Of a stretch of DNA of 64,000 bases, positions 45,626-56,695 are shown piece by piece. How positions within the stretch are numbered: position 1 is the stretch's first letter; each line of letters opens with the position of its first letter. The DNA is from Clusia tigrina. Its lineage: Eukaryota > Arthropoda > Insecta > Diptera > Clusiidae. Both the position numbers and the translations under genes were made by a program. The stretch is from contig OV050030.1 in assembly GCA_920105625.2 (NCBI GenBank), positions 314,885,289 to 314,949,288 on the forward strand, given 5' to 3'. The notes beneath the pieces were generated by a model. That model saw nothing but the letters and a program-made list of their open reading frames with translations, was not told the origin of the DNA and ran no database searches.

Positions 45626-45631
45626 AATTTA

Positions 45632-46045
45632 GAATATGAAGATCATCATACAGCGCCCACAATTAGCCAAAAATCATTACTAGGTTCCTATTAAAGATTT
45701 ATGAACGAAATTTCACACGAAGGTTGCCGGTACCAACATTAAACACCACACAAAAAATGGGCGTGCTATTTTTACAGCTACGCCCACTATTGACATATTA
45801 CTATAACTTACGACCTACACAATATTTTTGGACGAAATTTTATATTAGTAGTTACACTACAAAGCCACACATAAGAAATGGGGTCGATATAATCAATTCC
45901 AGGTACCCTACCGAAAATTACCGCATATATGCTCCTAATGATGATTCATGAAGAAAACATCCCCATTGTTGAGCTCGCACGCTTAAGGAAAGGTAAAGGG
46001 TATTTCGAAGTCGGTCTGACCCGACTTCACTCTTCTGTACTCGTT
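45632..46045 (+). repeat. DINE right half
   Basis: It resumes at aatatgaagatcat and runs to AAGGTAAAGGGTAT, the GAAGTCGG hairpin and CTGTACTCGT. It completes the DINE begun at 36893. Confidence 0.85.
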
Positions 46046-46049
46046 ATTG

Positions 46050-46965
46050 TTGGGTGTGGCAGCTGCGACAATTATTTGGTCATTAATCTCATTTGTAAAT
46101 GTTTTTTGGAAGTGATCTGATAATAATTTTGCTTTGTTTAAACGAGTTCTTGCCCACTTGTTTTCTGGAGATTTGAGTGGAGGTTGATGTAAAACTGTAT
46201 TGATGGTTTTTTTGGTTGCTTTCCACAACGAGTAGTTGTTAGTCCTTGTGGATCATAAATTCGTTAAGTACTTTTCTAGTTTCTCATTTGTGTCACGTTT
46301 TAACAGTTCTTTTAAATCTCTAGTTACTTGTTTTAATCTCTTTTTATCTCCTGGTGACCGTGAGAGTACTACTACACTGTCAATTTCTTCATCGTTTTTC
46401 AATGAGATGTTTATATCAAGTCTTTGCTCCAGCATGGTGCGAAAAAGATTCCAATCTCTCATTTTATTATAAATATTGGTTGGTCTATAGTATATTAGGG
46501 CAGTGCTTTGATATATCAATGCAACCGGAGAGTGGTCAGATGAGAGTTCGAAGTTTGATTGAATAGTCAGATGATCGAGCCTAATGCGAAGAAGATCAGG
46601 TCCCTTTCCTATATCACTCGGCCAGTACGTTGGTTCTCCAGTGTTTATGAAGCTGCATTTACTTTCTTTTATTGCGTCAGAAAGTTGTCTCCTTTTTGCA
46701 TTTGTAATTCTTGACCCCAAATTATATTTTTGGCGCGTTAAAGTCACCTCCCGTAATATATCGGCTTCCAAGAGTTTTAAGATAATCCAGGTGCAGATAT
46801 TATAAGCTATCCATATATGTCCTTCGATTGTTTCTGTAGTAGCCTGCAAGTTGTCTATCTTATAAATATCCTTTTCAATGTACTTTTTTATTTTTTATTA
46901 ATTTTGCCACCACCGCGAGCTCTTTTGTCAGGATGATTTGTATGGTAAATTGAGTAGTTTGGTAT
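46050..46965 (-). pseudogene. Jockey element 4, endonuclease part
   Basis: The minus strand reads GEPTYWPSDIGKGPDLLRIR and SNFELSSDHSPVALIY (catalytic SDH block), then MRDWNLFRTMLEQRL. After a frame change come MWKATKKTINTVLHQPPL and LLSDHFQKTFT. It continues as RT at 36880. Confidence 0.8.
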
Positions 46966-46966
46966 T

Positions 46967-47432
46967 TTAATACCCTTTACCTTTAAAAAAGGAAAATAGG
47001 GTATACTTATTTTGTGCTTTTGAGAGGGGTTACAATTTCAAGAAGGAGGCGTGGTAGGACATATATATACAAATATGATCAGAATCACTTTCTAAGCAGT
47101 TTTTATTTTGTCCGTCCGTCTGTCCGTGTGTGGCCATTTTTTTTCTACACCGTTAGAGCTATCTTAATGAAATTGTGCAGAAGTGTAGCCTGGATAAAGA
47201 TACAGAACCAGATTGCTATGTGGGCCGATTTGGCCAAAGACCGCGCCTACCTCCCATATAACGAACTTTTATCATTTTTTTTAAAATTACTATAACTTCG
47301 GTCCAATTGACCGAATCGTGACATTATTTGGCAGTTATGGAAGTGTGGGTCCTTCTAAACACTGTGCTAAAAGTGGGCGGTAAATATAAACTGCCACGCC
47401 CACTATTAACAAATATTCAAGATCTGGTACAG

Positions 47433-47440
<8 letters not shown>
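46967..47440 (+). repeat. DINE left half
   Basis: It has the 5' palindrome ATACCCTTTACCTTT, core tatatatacaaatatgatc, GTCY microsatellite (47111-47130) and body up to gatctggtacagattta. It is then cut by a TA run and BEL 2. The matching right half was not found downstream in the window. Confidence 0.8.

Positions 47441-47464
<24 letters not shown>
47441..47464. repeat. (TA)n microsatellite
   Basis: A short TA run between the DINE piece and BEL 2 sequence. Confidence 0.9.
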
Positions 47465-47466
<2 letters not shown>

Positions 47467-47714
47467 ATTTTTAATTAAATAAAATTGAACAATTATAAAG
47501 CCTCATTTGGAAGCAATATTTTTCTTTGAACTGAACCCCCCTGAGAAGACACATTTTTTGCAACAACATTTTGGTGCCTCCTGTGAGGAATGAATTAAAC
47601 AATAATTCTTTCATTTTAATTGTGGCGCAATCAACGCGGATCGTATCATCGCTATTGGAAAAATCGTATTCACAACTACGGCAGCAACATCATTGACGAT
47701 TTTATCAGCCACAC

Positions 47715-49000
47715 GTGACCATATACAAAACGGAATCAAAAAGAGGTTATGAGGTAAGTGGATTTTATATAGGTGCGACGGATTCTTTAGATTATTTAAA
47801 GAAAATTTTAATTGAAATGGCCACGGAAATTATCGCCGAACGACACTCAATTTCTGCGTCAGTGCAAGAAGTGGCTCGAGACTTTGCGAAATACTCCGCG
47901 AGCCGTAAGACAGAGTCTTTTTTTCAAACACGTTTGGAGTCGTTGAGTACACTACAAAGAGTTTCGGGAAACTCATCGATCACTGATGACGATGGCTGAT
48001 GACGTCGTAAAAATTCATTACATTGCAGCCGAGTTAGCAGATAAATTTGAAGAGGAATATATCTATGTCGTGTCAACTATTCGCAACTTATATGACATTG
48101 CTTGCCCCCTCAACCAGTAACATCTGCTGGAACTTCGTCAGGGTCAACATTTAGCGAATCCTTAGCTGCAATCTCTTATAAAGAGTTACCATTACCTGAA
48201 GTGAAGCTTCCAATTTTCAATGGAAGTTATATCAAATGGCCAGCCTTCAAGGAAGTATTTCTGACTCGAGTGCACAACTGCACCACTTTGTCTGATGTTC
48301 AGCGGTTCCATTATTTAAAGAACTCTTTGACTGAAAGTGCTGAGCAAGACATACAACATCTTAGTTTTGTGGAAGAAAATTATAAAACCGCATGGGAAAT
48401 GCTGAACAATACCTACGAAAACAAAAGAATATTAATTTCACGCACTAAATGGATGTGCTCTCCCAGCAATCACTTGCAGTTCGCGAGGACCCTGCATCGA
48501 TAACACGGTTCACTCAAACATGCAGATCGTGTATCAGTGTCATTGAAAAACTCAGAATCAGTGTAGACAAACAAAATGAAATCCATGCAAGGATATTCCG
48601 AATTTTGAAAAATCGTGTGAATTTTTGGACGAATATCATCAAATGCTAGTTACTTCAAATGTATCGTAAGTGGCGTCCAAACAGCCATTAGCCTAAGGAT
48701 CCCGTAATCAAAATAATCGTTGTAAACCTACTATTCGCCCGAAATTCAAAATAATATGCCCAATCTGCGAAAAGGCTAACCATCCAGTACGTGGATGTCA
48801 ACCATTTCTCCGAATAAGTGTGTTTGAAAGAAGAGAGTTGGTTGGCAAGCATAATTTATGTTTCAATTGCCTAGGATATCCGCATATTGCGTCTAAATGC
48901 AGTAGCCGCGGAAGTTGCTTAACTTATGGCGGGAAGCACCACACATTAATTCATTCTAATATGGATGCCGCACGAGCTACAACAACATCACATGTAACGG
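47715..49000 (+). pseudogene. BEL 2 gag
   Basis: The capsid-type block LPLPEVKLPIFNGSYIKWPA and FKEVFLTRVHNCTTLSDVQR fall in 48102-48503. SAEQDIQHLSFVEENYKTAW follows. After a frame change it continues to zinc-finger sequence CPICEKANHPVRGC and CFNCLGYPHIASKC (48760-48900). These are the DUF1759 and knuckle segments of BEL/Pao gag. Stops near 48000, 48503 and 48650 break it. Confidence 0.85.
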
Positions 49001-49531
49001 CAGGCACATCAAGCCAAGGATCAAACGCCAATACTGATATATCAAAACGATGCGCATTTTCAAAATTGATTAATTACGATGTTCTTCTTCCAACAGCATT
49101 AGTAACAGCCAAGGCCGCTGATGGTAAAAAGCTTGAGCTCAGAGCATTTGGACGAAGGTTCACAAGGATCCTTCATCACTGAACGCGCCCAGTTTTTGCA
49201 ATTTTGCATGAGGTATGTTCTGCCAAAGGTTTTTCAAATTATGCCGCATCGACGTCTGCCCGCAGAACAGCGCCCCTATCTCACAGGGATTGATCTCGCT
49301 GATCCGAACTATTTTGAGCCGCAATCCATCGATCTCCTGCTTGGCAACGATTTTTTCGACGAACTTATTCGTGACGACATTCAGCGCACAGCTCTAGGAC
49401 AACCCATTGCTCAACGGACGACGCTGGGTTATACAATATCTGGAAAATTTCTGCCATTTTCAACGCCAACTATCACGGTAACGGCTGCGCGCACTCATGC
49501 TGAGACTGACAATTTGCTACGCAGGTTTTAG
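49000..49531 (+). pseudogene. BEL 2 protease region
   Basis: VLLPTALVTAKAADGKKLEL is followed by a frame shift at about 49147 into DEGSQGSFITERAQFL, where D-x-GSQ is the aspartic protease active site. IDLLLGNDFFDELI is the second conserved block. It ends before a frame change near 49531. Confidence 0.8.
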
Positions 49532-51050
49532 GAGCTGGAAGAGTTGGCCACCGATAACGTCGAATCCAATCAAAACACATGGTGCGTTAACTTTTACAAG
49601 GAAACTCATCAACAGCTGCAAAATGGGGAAATACGTGGTACGTCTACCAACTTTATCAAGTCTGAACCCATCCAGTGTTATCGGCACATCGCGACTTGTA
49701 ACTTTAAAACGGTTTTTCATCTTGAGCGCCGGTTGACCCAGGATCGCGTTTTGCAGAAAATCTACTAGGACACTATCGACGAGTATCTTCAATTTGGCCA
49801 GATGAAACATGTGACCTCTCCTGAATGGAAGCACAAAATATCGGAACCTACTCGCACCTTCTACAATTGCTGCTATCTATTCGTATTCGATGCATCAACA
49901 AAAACAACAAACGGAAAGTCGCTGAATGACATCTTCGCTATCGGTCCTGCAATTCAAATTGATTTTTCAGCTGTACTAACAAACTGGCGTTTTTTCAAAT
50001 ACGCTTTCATGGCAGATGTTGAAAAAATGTATCGTTGCATTAATACGAATGACAAAGACGCTCAATACCAAAGAATTCTATGGCGTAATGATCCTTCGGA
50101 AAATATCCGTGAGTATTATTGCTCAACCGTCATGTTCGGAACGCGCTCAGCTCCTTATGCCGCCATCCGCACGATGCATCAACTGGCTGACGACGAGGCA
50201 CATAATTTTCCTCTGGCTGTATCTGCAGCTAAACAACAAACCTACATTGATGACGTGTTATATGGAGGATATTCGATAGATCAAGCAATTGAACGTCAAA
50301 CTCAGTTAATTGGAATGCTAAGAACTGGTACTTTTACGCTATGTAAATGGGCAAGCAACAACTTTCAATTGCTGGAAAACATTTGACCTGGACATCGTGA
50401 AATGAAAGGATCGTTGCAATTAAATTCAAACGAAACATTAAAGACATTAGGAATGCATTGGAATCCATCAACTGATGAATTCACATTCAGCATTAATTTC
50501 CAACTCCCCATTAGCCCTGCTACGAAGCGTATAATTTTATCTACGATCGCACGTCTGTTCGATCCGCTGGGTTGGTTAAGTCATGTCATCGTCAAAGCGA
50601 AGTTAATTACGCAACAATTGTGGTTGCTCAATATAACTTGGGATGAACTCGTTTCACCAACAATTCAGTCCACATGAAATAAATATGTCCTCGAACTGAA
50701 TGCTATACCAGATATTCAAATACCATGATGGTTGGGAACCATTCATGAATGTGCTCCGGCCAGTCTCCATCTGTTTTGCGACGCGTCCATGCATGCATTC
50801 GCTGCGACAGCTTACTTCCGATTGCAAGATAGCCAAGGCAATTATCATACCAATCTACTAATAGTGATATGTAAGGTAGCCCCATTGCAACCGAAGCTGA
50901 CTATTCCTCGAGCAGAGCTGTGTGCCGCACTTTTAGCAGAAAGGTTATTCAAATGGTTAAAGCAAAATCTAAATTATGACATTATGACAGCGGATAAGTC
51001 GTGGTCTAAATCCAAGGAAGCTAGCTCTGGATAAACGATGCTGGCAAGGC
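49532..51050 (+). pseudogene. BEL 2 RT and RNase H
   Basis: The RT runs uninterrupted from 49802 to 50386. It contains YAFMADVEKMYRCI (first Asp), EYYCSTVMFGTRSAPYAAIR and the catalytic QTYIDDVLYGG. The thumb/connection follows with LKTLGMHWNPSTDEF and LSTIARLFDPLGWLSHVIV. RNase H reads LHLFCDASMHAFAATAYFR and TIPRAELCAALLAERLF. Breaks occur at 49531, 49767, 50386 and 50680. Confidence 0.88.
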
Positions 51051-51283
51051 CCTGCATAGCTTCGACAGGATTGTCAGCAATTTCCAACAGCAAAAACGCC
51101 AACCATTCCGTTATCATCTTTAGTAGAAACAGAGGTAAAGACTGTGATTGCGCACCGAATCACCATCGAAAGTAGCTATTTATCAACGGTTCTCGAGAAA
51201 ATATCTTCATATAACCGGCTTATACGTGTTATGGGATATTGTCAAGTTTTTATCTTCAACTGTAGGCAGTCATCTAGCAACCG

Positions 51284-52511
51284 ATGCACGGGGCATTAAC
51301 ATTATCCAATTTGGAAAACAGCTTGGTCAGCATTATATGGATTGTGCAATATGATATCTTTTCTAGTGAGATGGTGGCCCTTTCATCGAATCAACCGCTT
51401 CCAGAAAAAAGTGTTCTGGCTCCTTTAAATCCATTTTTCGACCAATCTATCAGCGTCATCCATCTAGGTGGTAGACTTCGTGATGCTCTTCTTCGCTTCG
51501 ATAAAAACATCCATTTATCCTGCCCTCAAAACATCATTTTACGAATTTATTATTCTCACAGTGCAGCTTTAACGCTAAATCATACGCGAAACCGTTTTTG
51601 GATTATGAATGGACGCAATGCAGTTCGAAGAGTGATTCACCGATGTGTAACATGTTACAAAAACAAACCCAAATTTCACGAGACTCTGATGGGAAATCTG
51701 CCTGCATCACGTATCCGGCCATCCCGAGTATTCTCCTCAACAGACATCGATTACGCTGGTCCATTTAATATTTCTCCATCTAAAGATCGCGGACGCACTT
51801 CCATCAAAGGATATGTAGCATTGTTTGTATGTTTGGTGTCCAAAGGCTGATGCCTTCCTTGGCGCTTTGAAACGTTTCATAGGTCGCCGAGGACTATGCA
51901 CTCATATCTACAGTGACTGCGGAACTAATTTCGTAGGTGCCAACCGCAAATTGCAAGCAAACCAAACTTCCTATCGAACCTACATAGAAACAAACGTAGT
52001 ACCGTTCCTCACCCATTACCACATTCAATGGCACTTGATACCGCCATCAGCTCCACATTTCGGCGGACTATGGGAAGCAGGCGTCAAATCGATGAAATAC
52101 CACCTGAAATGAACAATCGGAGAACAAGTGCTTGCGTTCGAGGAATTTGCTACTGTGTTGGCACAAATAGAATCCTGTCTCAATTCCCGCCCACTCTGCC
52201 CGCTGTCGAACGACTCCAACGATCTGATGGTTCTCACGCCGGGCCATTTTGTTATAGGCAATTCTTTATTGGCTCCACCATCACATCAAAATGAGGACGC
52301 TCACGTAGTCCCACGCTGGCAGAACTGCCAATTTCTCGCTAATCAATTTTGGCGCAAATGGAGTTGCGAATATTTATCTCGGCTTCAACGACGACCAAAA
52401 TGGGTAAAACGTAAACCAGATTTAAAAATTGGCGATATAGTACTTATCAAAGTCGAGCGATTCCCTTGTAACCAATGGCCACTTGGACGGATCAACGAGA
52501 CACATACTTGA
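51284..52511 (+). pseudogene. BEL 2 integrase
   Basis: An HHCC-type zinc-binding region (HTRNRFWIMNGRNAVRRVIH, then CVTCYKNK) is followed by the core. The core has STDIDYAGPF (first Asp), YSDCGTNFVGANRKL (second Asp) and PHFGGLWEAGVKSMKYHL (Glu). The DUF5641-like C-terminal domain reads PLSNDSNDLMVLTPGHFVIG and HVVPRWQNCQFLANQFWRKW. Frame breaks fall near 51850 and 52112. Order and motifs are standard for BEL/Pao. Confidence 0.88.
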
Positions 52512-53239
52512 GAAGACAACGTTGTTTAAGTAGTCACTATAAAAATGCAAAATGGGATCCTGAAACGGCCACTAGCCAAATTGTGCCCCTTACCAATTCA
52601 AAACAACGGGTGTAATGAATGTAGGGATCTGTTGTACTGATATTAATTTGTACTTTCCTCTATTCCATTTAGCAGTTAGACAAACAGCATCACCATCATC
52701 AGGCATAATTTTCGTGCCATTTCCTAGCACAAGAATAAGGAGACAACTTCGACGGGGAGAATGTTGGAGATTATAACTTAAACCAATGTTAATAATTAAA
52801 TTTCACTTTTGTTTTCTTATCTTTGCACATTTGCTAAATTCAATACATGTTATTATCACATGTTGCAATTTTATAACCTTTTGTTTGGATGATTTTCTTT
52901 TGTCTCTGTTATTTCGCTATTTCTTTTGATATGAAGTTCTTCCGCTAATGAGAACAAGAAGTGGGATTTTGAAACAGATTACGACACGGACGATCACGCA
53001 TATAGCGCCAACAATAAATATTTATTTTGAACATTGTGAAGACCTAAATTGTGTAACAATTTAAGGTCACACAAAGTACCGCCCTCACCATATACCAACA
53101 CCATGCGATCACATGTAGCCAAACCACGCCACACGTGGTTATGCTCGAACATGACACAACGCCGAAATACGGGAATTCTGTATGCGCGAACACGACACAG
53201 TGCCGAAATACGGGACTTGTCGATGCTCGCATAAAAAAT

Positions 53240-53275
53240 GTATAAAAGGCCGGTGCGCAGAGGAACCGGTCTCTT
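53240..53275 (+). promoter_or_regulatory. TATA box and start region in LTR-2
   Basis: TATAAAAGG is followed about 25-30 bp later by GGAACCGGTCTCTTGTG. The same TATA-then-GGTCTCTT arrangement occurs in LTR-1 at 35375-35412. Confidence 0.6.
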
Positions 53276-53745
53276 GTGATTTCAACAGCGGCGGCGACAA
53301 CAGCGGACGAGCACGAGCTCTTGTGATTTCAACAGCGGCGGCGACAACAGCGGACGACCACGAGACCTTGCGATTTCAACAACGGCGGCGACAACAGCGG
53401 ACGAGTACGAGCTCTTGCGATTTCAACAGCGGTGGCGACAACAGCGGACGAGCACGAGCTCTTGCGATTTCAACAGCGGCAGCGACAACAGCGGACGAGC
53501 ACGAGCTCTTGCGATTTCAACAGCGGCGGCGACAACAGCGGACGAGCACGAGCTCTTGCGATTTCAACAGCGGCGGCGACAACAGCGGACGAGCACGAGC
53601 TCTTGCGATTTCAACAGCGGCGGCGACAACAGCCGACGAGCACGAGCTCTTGCGATTTCAACAGCGGCGGTGACAACAGCGGACGAGCACGAGCTCTTGT
53701 GATTTCAACAGCGGCGGCGACAACAGCGGACGAACAGGCGAGTAA
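53274..53745 (+). repeat. 47-bp tandem array, about 10 copies
   Basis: The unit (starting gatttcaacagcggcggcg and ending gagcacgagctcttg) repeats with period 47 and few substitutions. It is GC-rich in an AT-rich region. Because 47 is not a multiple of 3, successive units are read in rotating frames. All three plus frames stay open, producing long spurious ORFs with a 47-residue super-repeat. Confidence 0.95.
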
Positions 53746-53783
53746 GTGGGTATAGTATTCGCGGACAGTGGCGACCACGGCAG

Positions 53784-54510
53784 ACACTTCAAAGCAGCTA
53801 TTGCTTCAAGTTAGACTTTTGAGACTTCTTACGTGATTGGTGGTGTGAGGTTTTAACTGACATCACTACCACGTAAGAGAGTGCTCCACCCTAGACGAAG
53901 TAAACGCGAGGTTTTAACCGGCGTTTCACTTCAAAGCAGCTATTGCTTCAAGTTAGACTTTTGAGACTTCTTACGTGATTGGTGGTGTGCGGTTTTAACC
54001 GACATCACTACCACGTAAGAGAGTGCTCCACCCTAGACGAAGTAAACGCGAGGTTTTAACCGGCGTTTCACTTCAAAGCAGCTATTGCTTCAAGTTAGAC
54101 TTTTGAGACTTCTTACGTGCTTGGTGGTGTGAGGTTTTAACCGACATCACTACCACGTAAGAGAGTGCTCCACCCTAGACGAAGTAAACGCGAGGTTTTA
54201 ACCGGCGTTTCACTTCAAAGCAGCTATTGCTTCAAGTTAGACTTTTGAGACTTCTTACGTGATTGGTGGTGTGAGGTTTTAACTGACACCACTACCACGT
54301 AAGAGAGTGCTCCACCCTAGACGAAGTAAACGCGAGGTTTTAGCCGGCGTTTCACTTCAAAGCAGCTATTGCTACAAGTTAGACTTTTGAGACTTCTTAC
54401 GTGATTGGTGGTGTGAGGTTTTAACCGACATCACTACCACGTAAGAGAGTGCTCCACCCTAGGCGAAGTAAACGCGAGGTTTTAACAAGCGTTGAATTTC
54501 AAAGTAGCTA
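53784..54510 (+). repeat. 142-bp tandem array, five units plus a partial, each with a hairpin
   Basis: Unit starts (CACTTCAAAGCAGC) lie at about 53784, 53927, 54069, 54211 and 54353, with a partial near 54495. Each contains CTTACGTGATTGGTGGTGT and, about 13 bases later, CATCACTACCACGTAAG, which pair imperfectly over some 17 bp. A GAGGTTTTAAC block occurs twice per unit. Confidence 0.95.
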
Positions 54511-54739
54511 TTGCTTCTACGTCTGCCACTACCCCACTTCACTGCAATTAGACGAAGCGGAGAGAATACAGGATTTAGTTATAATTAGTCTAAGATGAAG
54601 TTGTAATTTACTGAATAATAAAATAAAGTAAAACAAACTTCATCAAACGTGTTGTGTTAAGGTCAAGAAAATAAATTTTGTACAGGAAGACTGAGCGTAC
54701 CCCAGCTAGACATTCCTTACAACATCTAATATATACACG

Positions 54740-55478
<739 letters not shown>

Positions 55479-55482
55479 TTTT

Positions 55483-55500
55483 TGGCGCAGCCGGTCTAAA
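55483..55500 (+). promoter_or_regulatory. Gypsy 2 primer-binding site
   Basis: TGGCGCAGCCGGTCTAAA lies four bases after the LTR end. The first eight bases are those of the tRNA-Ser-type site used by 297/17.6-like elements; the following bases differ from the Drosophila tRNA-Ser I recall. The primer identity is therefore only suggested. Confidence 0.65.
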
Positions 55501-56695
55501 GGACCTATTGGAGTAAGGCAGAGAGGCATCCTGCAACAAATTCAAAGGACTTCATCGAAGGACACTGTGGAATAAAGATGTCATCAGGAAAAATTATGGT
55601 GAGTAGAGTGTATAGTAGCGTAGAATAAGTAGATACTTCTGCGACCCTGAAGGCGCCGTAGCGCTGGTCAAAGAAGTCGCAACCTATAGGCGCGTTTGCG
55701 CTGTTGCACGCAGCTTTGTATGGCAACCATAAACCGTCAGTAAGATCGGACGGTCTATGTATGTGCATCCTAGCTGTGAGGATTTTTTTTGTAGGGGATT
55801 TGAGTTTGTTTGACGTGAGGGACATTTATATGGTTTATTAAGCCATGCCATCTATATTGGAGACATTTAAATTATTTTTATATTGTTTAAATTCAGATGT
55901 TCTAAATTTAGGTTGTGTGAAAACAAACATAGAACATTTGATTTAAATATTTGGCATTTTGAGCTTAGGGTACTAGGTAAAGATATTTCGAGAAATGTTT
56001 ACAACACGTGTTGTGCATCGAGTTTAAGTAGTTCGGAAACTACAATTTTGCGTAGCGACGTTAAAGTAATTTTACGTACTAAAAAGACGAAGCATGCAAG
56101 CATATCATTGTGCGATAATGAAAATGCGTATGGTTCTACGGTAAAATTTCTTTCTTTGGGTGTGAATATTTTTGGCAATAATTTTGCGAAACCAAAAACT
56201 TCTTGGGAATTAGTAGAAATATTTTAAAAACAATGCGATTTGCGTAGCAATGTGGAAGAAAACATTTAAATGCTATTATTATGTGGCGCATACGTTACGG
56301 GTTTATTTTTAAATATGGATTCAAATTTCCGGGAATGAATCAAGACACTTTTGCCGGTAAATCAAATTGCGGTTTTTACAAACATATGGCCATTGGGAGT
56401 ATTAAAGATGGTGAGTGGAAAACAAGGAGTATTTGTCAAGAAGTCAAGGACCAATTTGCTTTGATGGAAGGACTTAATGGACGCCGGTAGACAGCGGAAC
56501 TTTGTGATTGAAAACAAGTATAGCAGAATATGCATATAAAGATAGAATTTACGGTGGAATGTTTTTTTTAAATAAATTTGTATTTATCAATAAGTAAGAT
56601 GGAGTAAAATATTGGGATAAGTTAATAACAAGTTTTAACAATTATTGGATTTTTATTTGTAATTGGGATACGCCATCTGTTCTGGCATTTGGGAT
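55501..56695 (+). other. Gypsy 2 untranslated leader
   Basis: About 1.2 kb lies between the primer-binding site and gag. It has two open frames (55883-56227, 56281-56490) without recognisable features. An ATG at 55578 is followed by a strong 5' splice-site sequence ATG|GTGAGT at 55599, so a short first coding exon could be spliced onto a downstream ORF. No acceptor was established. Confidence 0.5.

Larger units (their letters stand above)
47466..54724 (+). mobile_element. BEL/Pao retrotransposon 2
   Basis: A 5' LTR end (47466-47568, ending CAACAACA) is followed by TTT and a primer-binding-site-like TGGTGCCTCC. Gag, protease, RT, RNase H and integrase follow in order, then a polypurine tract (GACGGGGAGAA, 52750-52761) and an inferred long 3' LTR. 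The 5' LTR is truncated to about 100 bp. Its AATAAA and end sequence resemble the end of the 3' LTR. Frameshifts in every domain show that it is inactive. Confidence 0.85.
52762..54724 (+). repeat. BEL 2 3' LTR with two tandem arrays (LTR-2, inferred extent)
   Basis: It starts TGTTGGAG after the polypurine tract. TATA box TATAAAAGG lies near 53240-53248, followed by GGTCTCTTGTG. Then come the 47-bp array (53274-53745), the 142-bp hairpin array (53784-54500), AATAAA signals (about 54617-54625) and the end TACCCCAGCTAGACATTCC, then TTACAACA (54724). The end shares CTGAnC...CCCC...AGACATT...CAACA with the 5' LTR fragment at 47535-47568. A shorter LTR ending at 53058 (GTGTAACA) is possible; I favour the longer one because LTR-1 has the same plan. 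Confidence 0.5.

Noticed and set aside
52762..53058. Short 297-bp BEL 2 3' LTR ending at GTGTAACA
   Set aside because: Possible, but the TATA and AATAAA signals then fall outside it, and the end at 54724 matches the 5' LTR fragment and LTR-1 better. Kept only as an alternative.
53182..53755. Three overlapping plus-strand ORFs with Ser/Asn/Arg repeats
   Set aside because: They are the three frames of the 47-bp tandem array, and openness follows from the repeat unit lacking stops.
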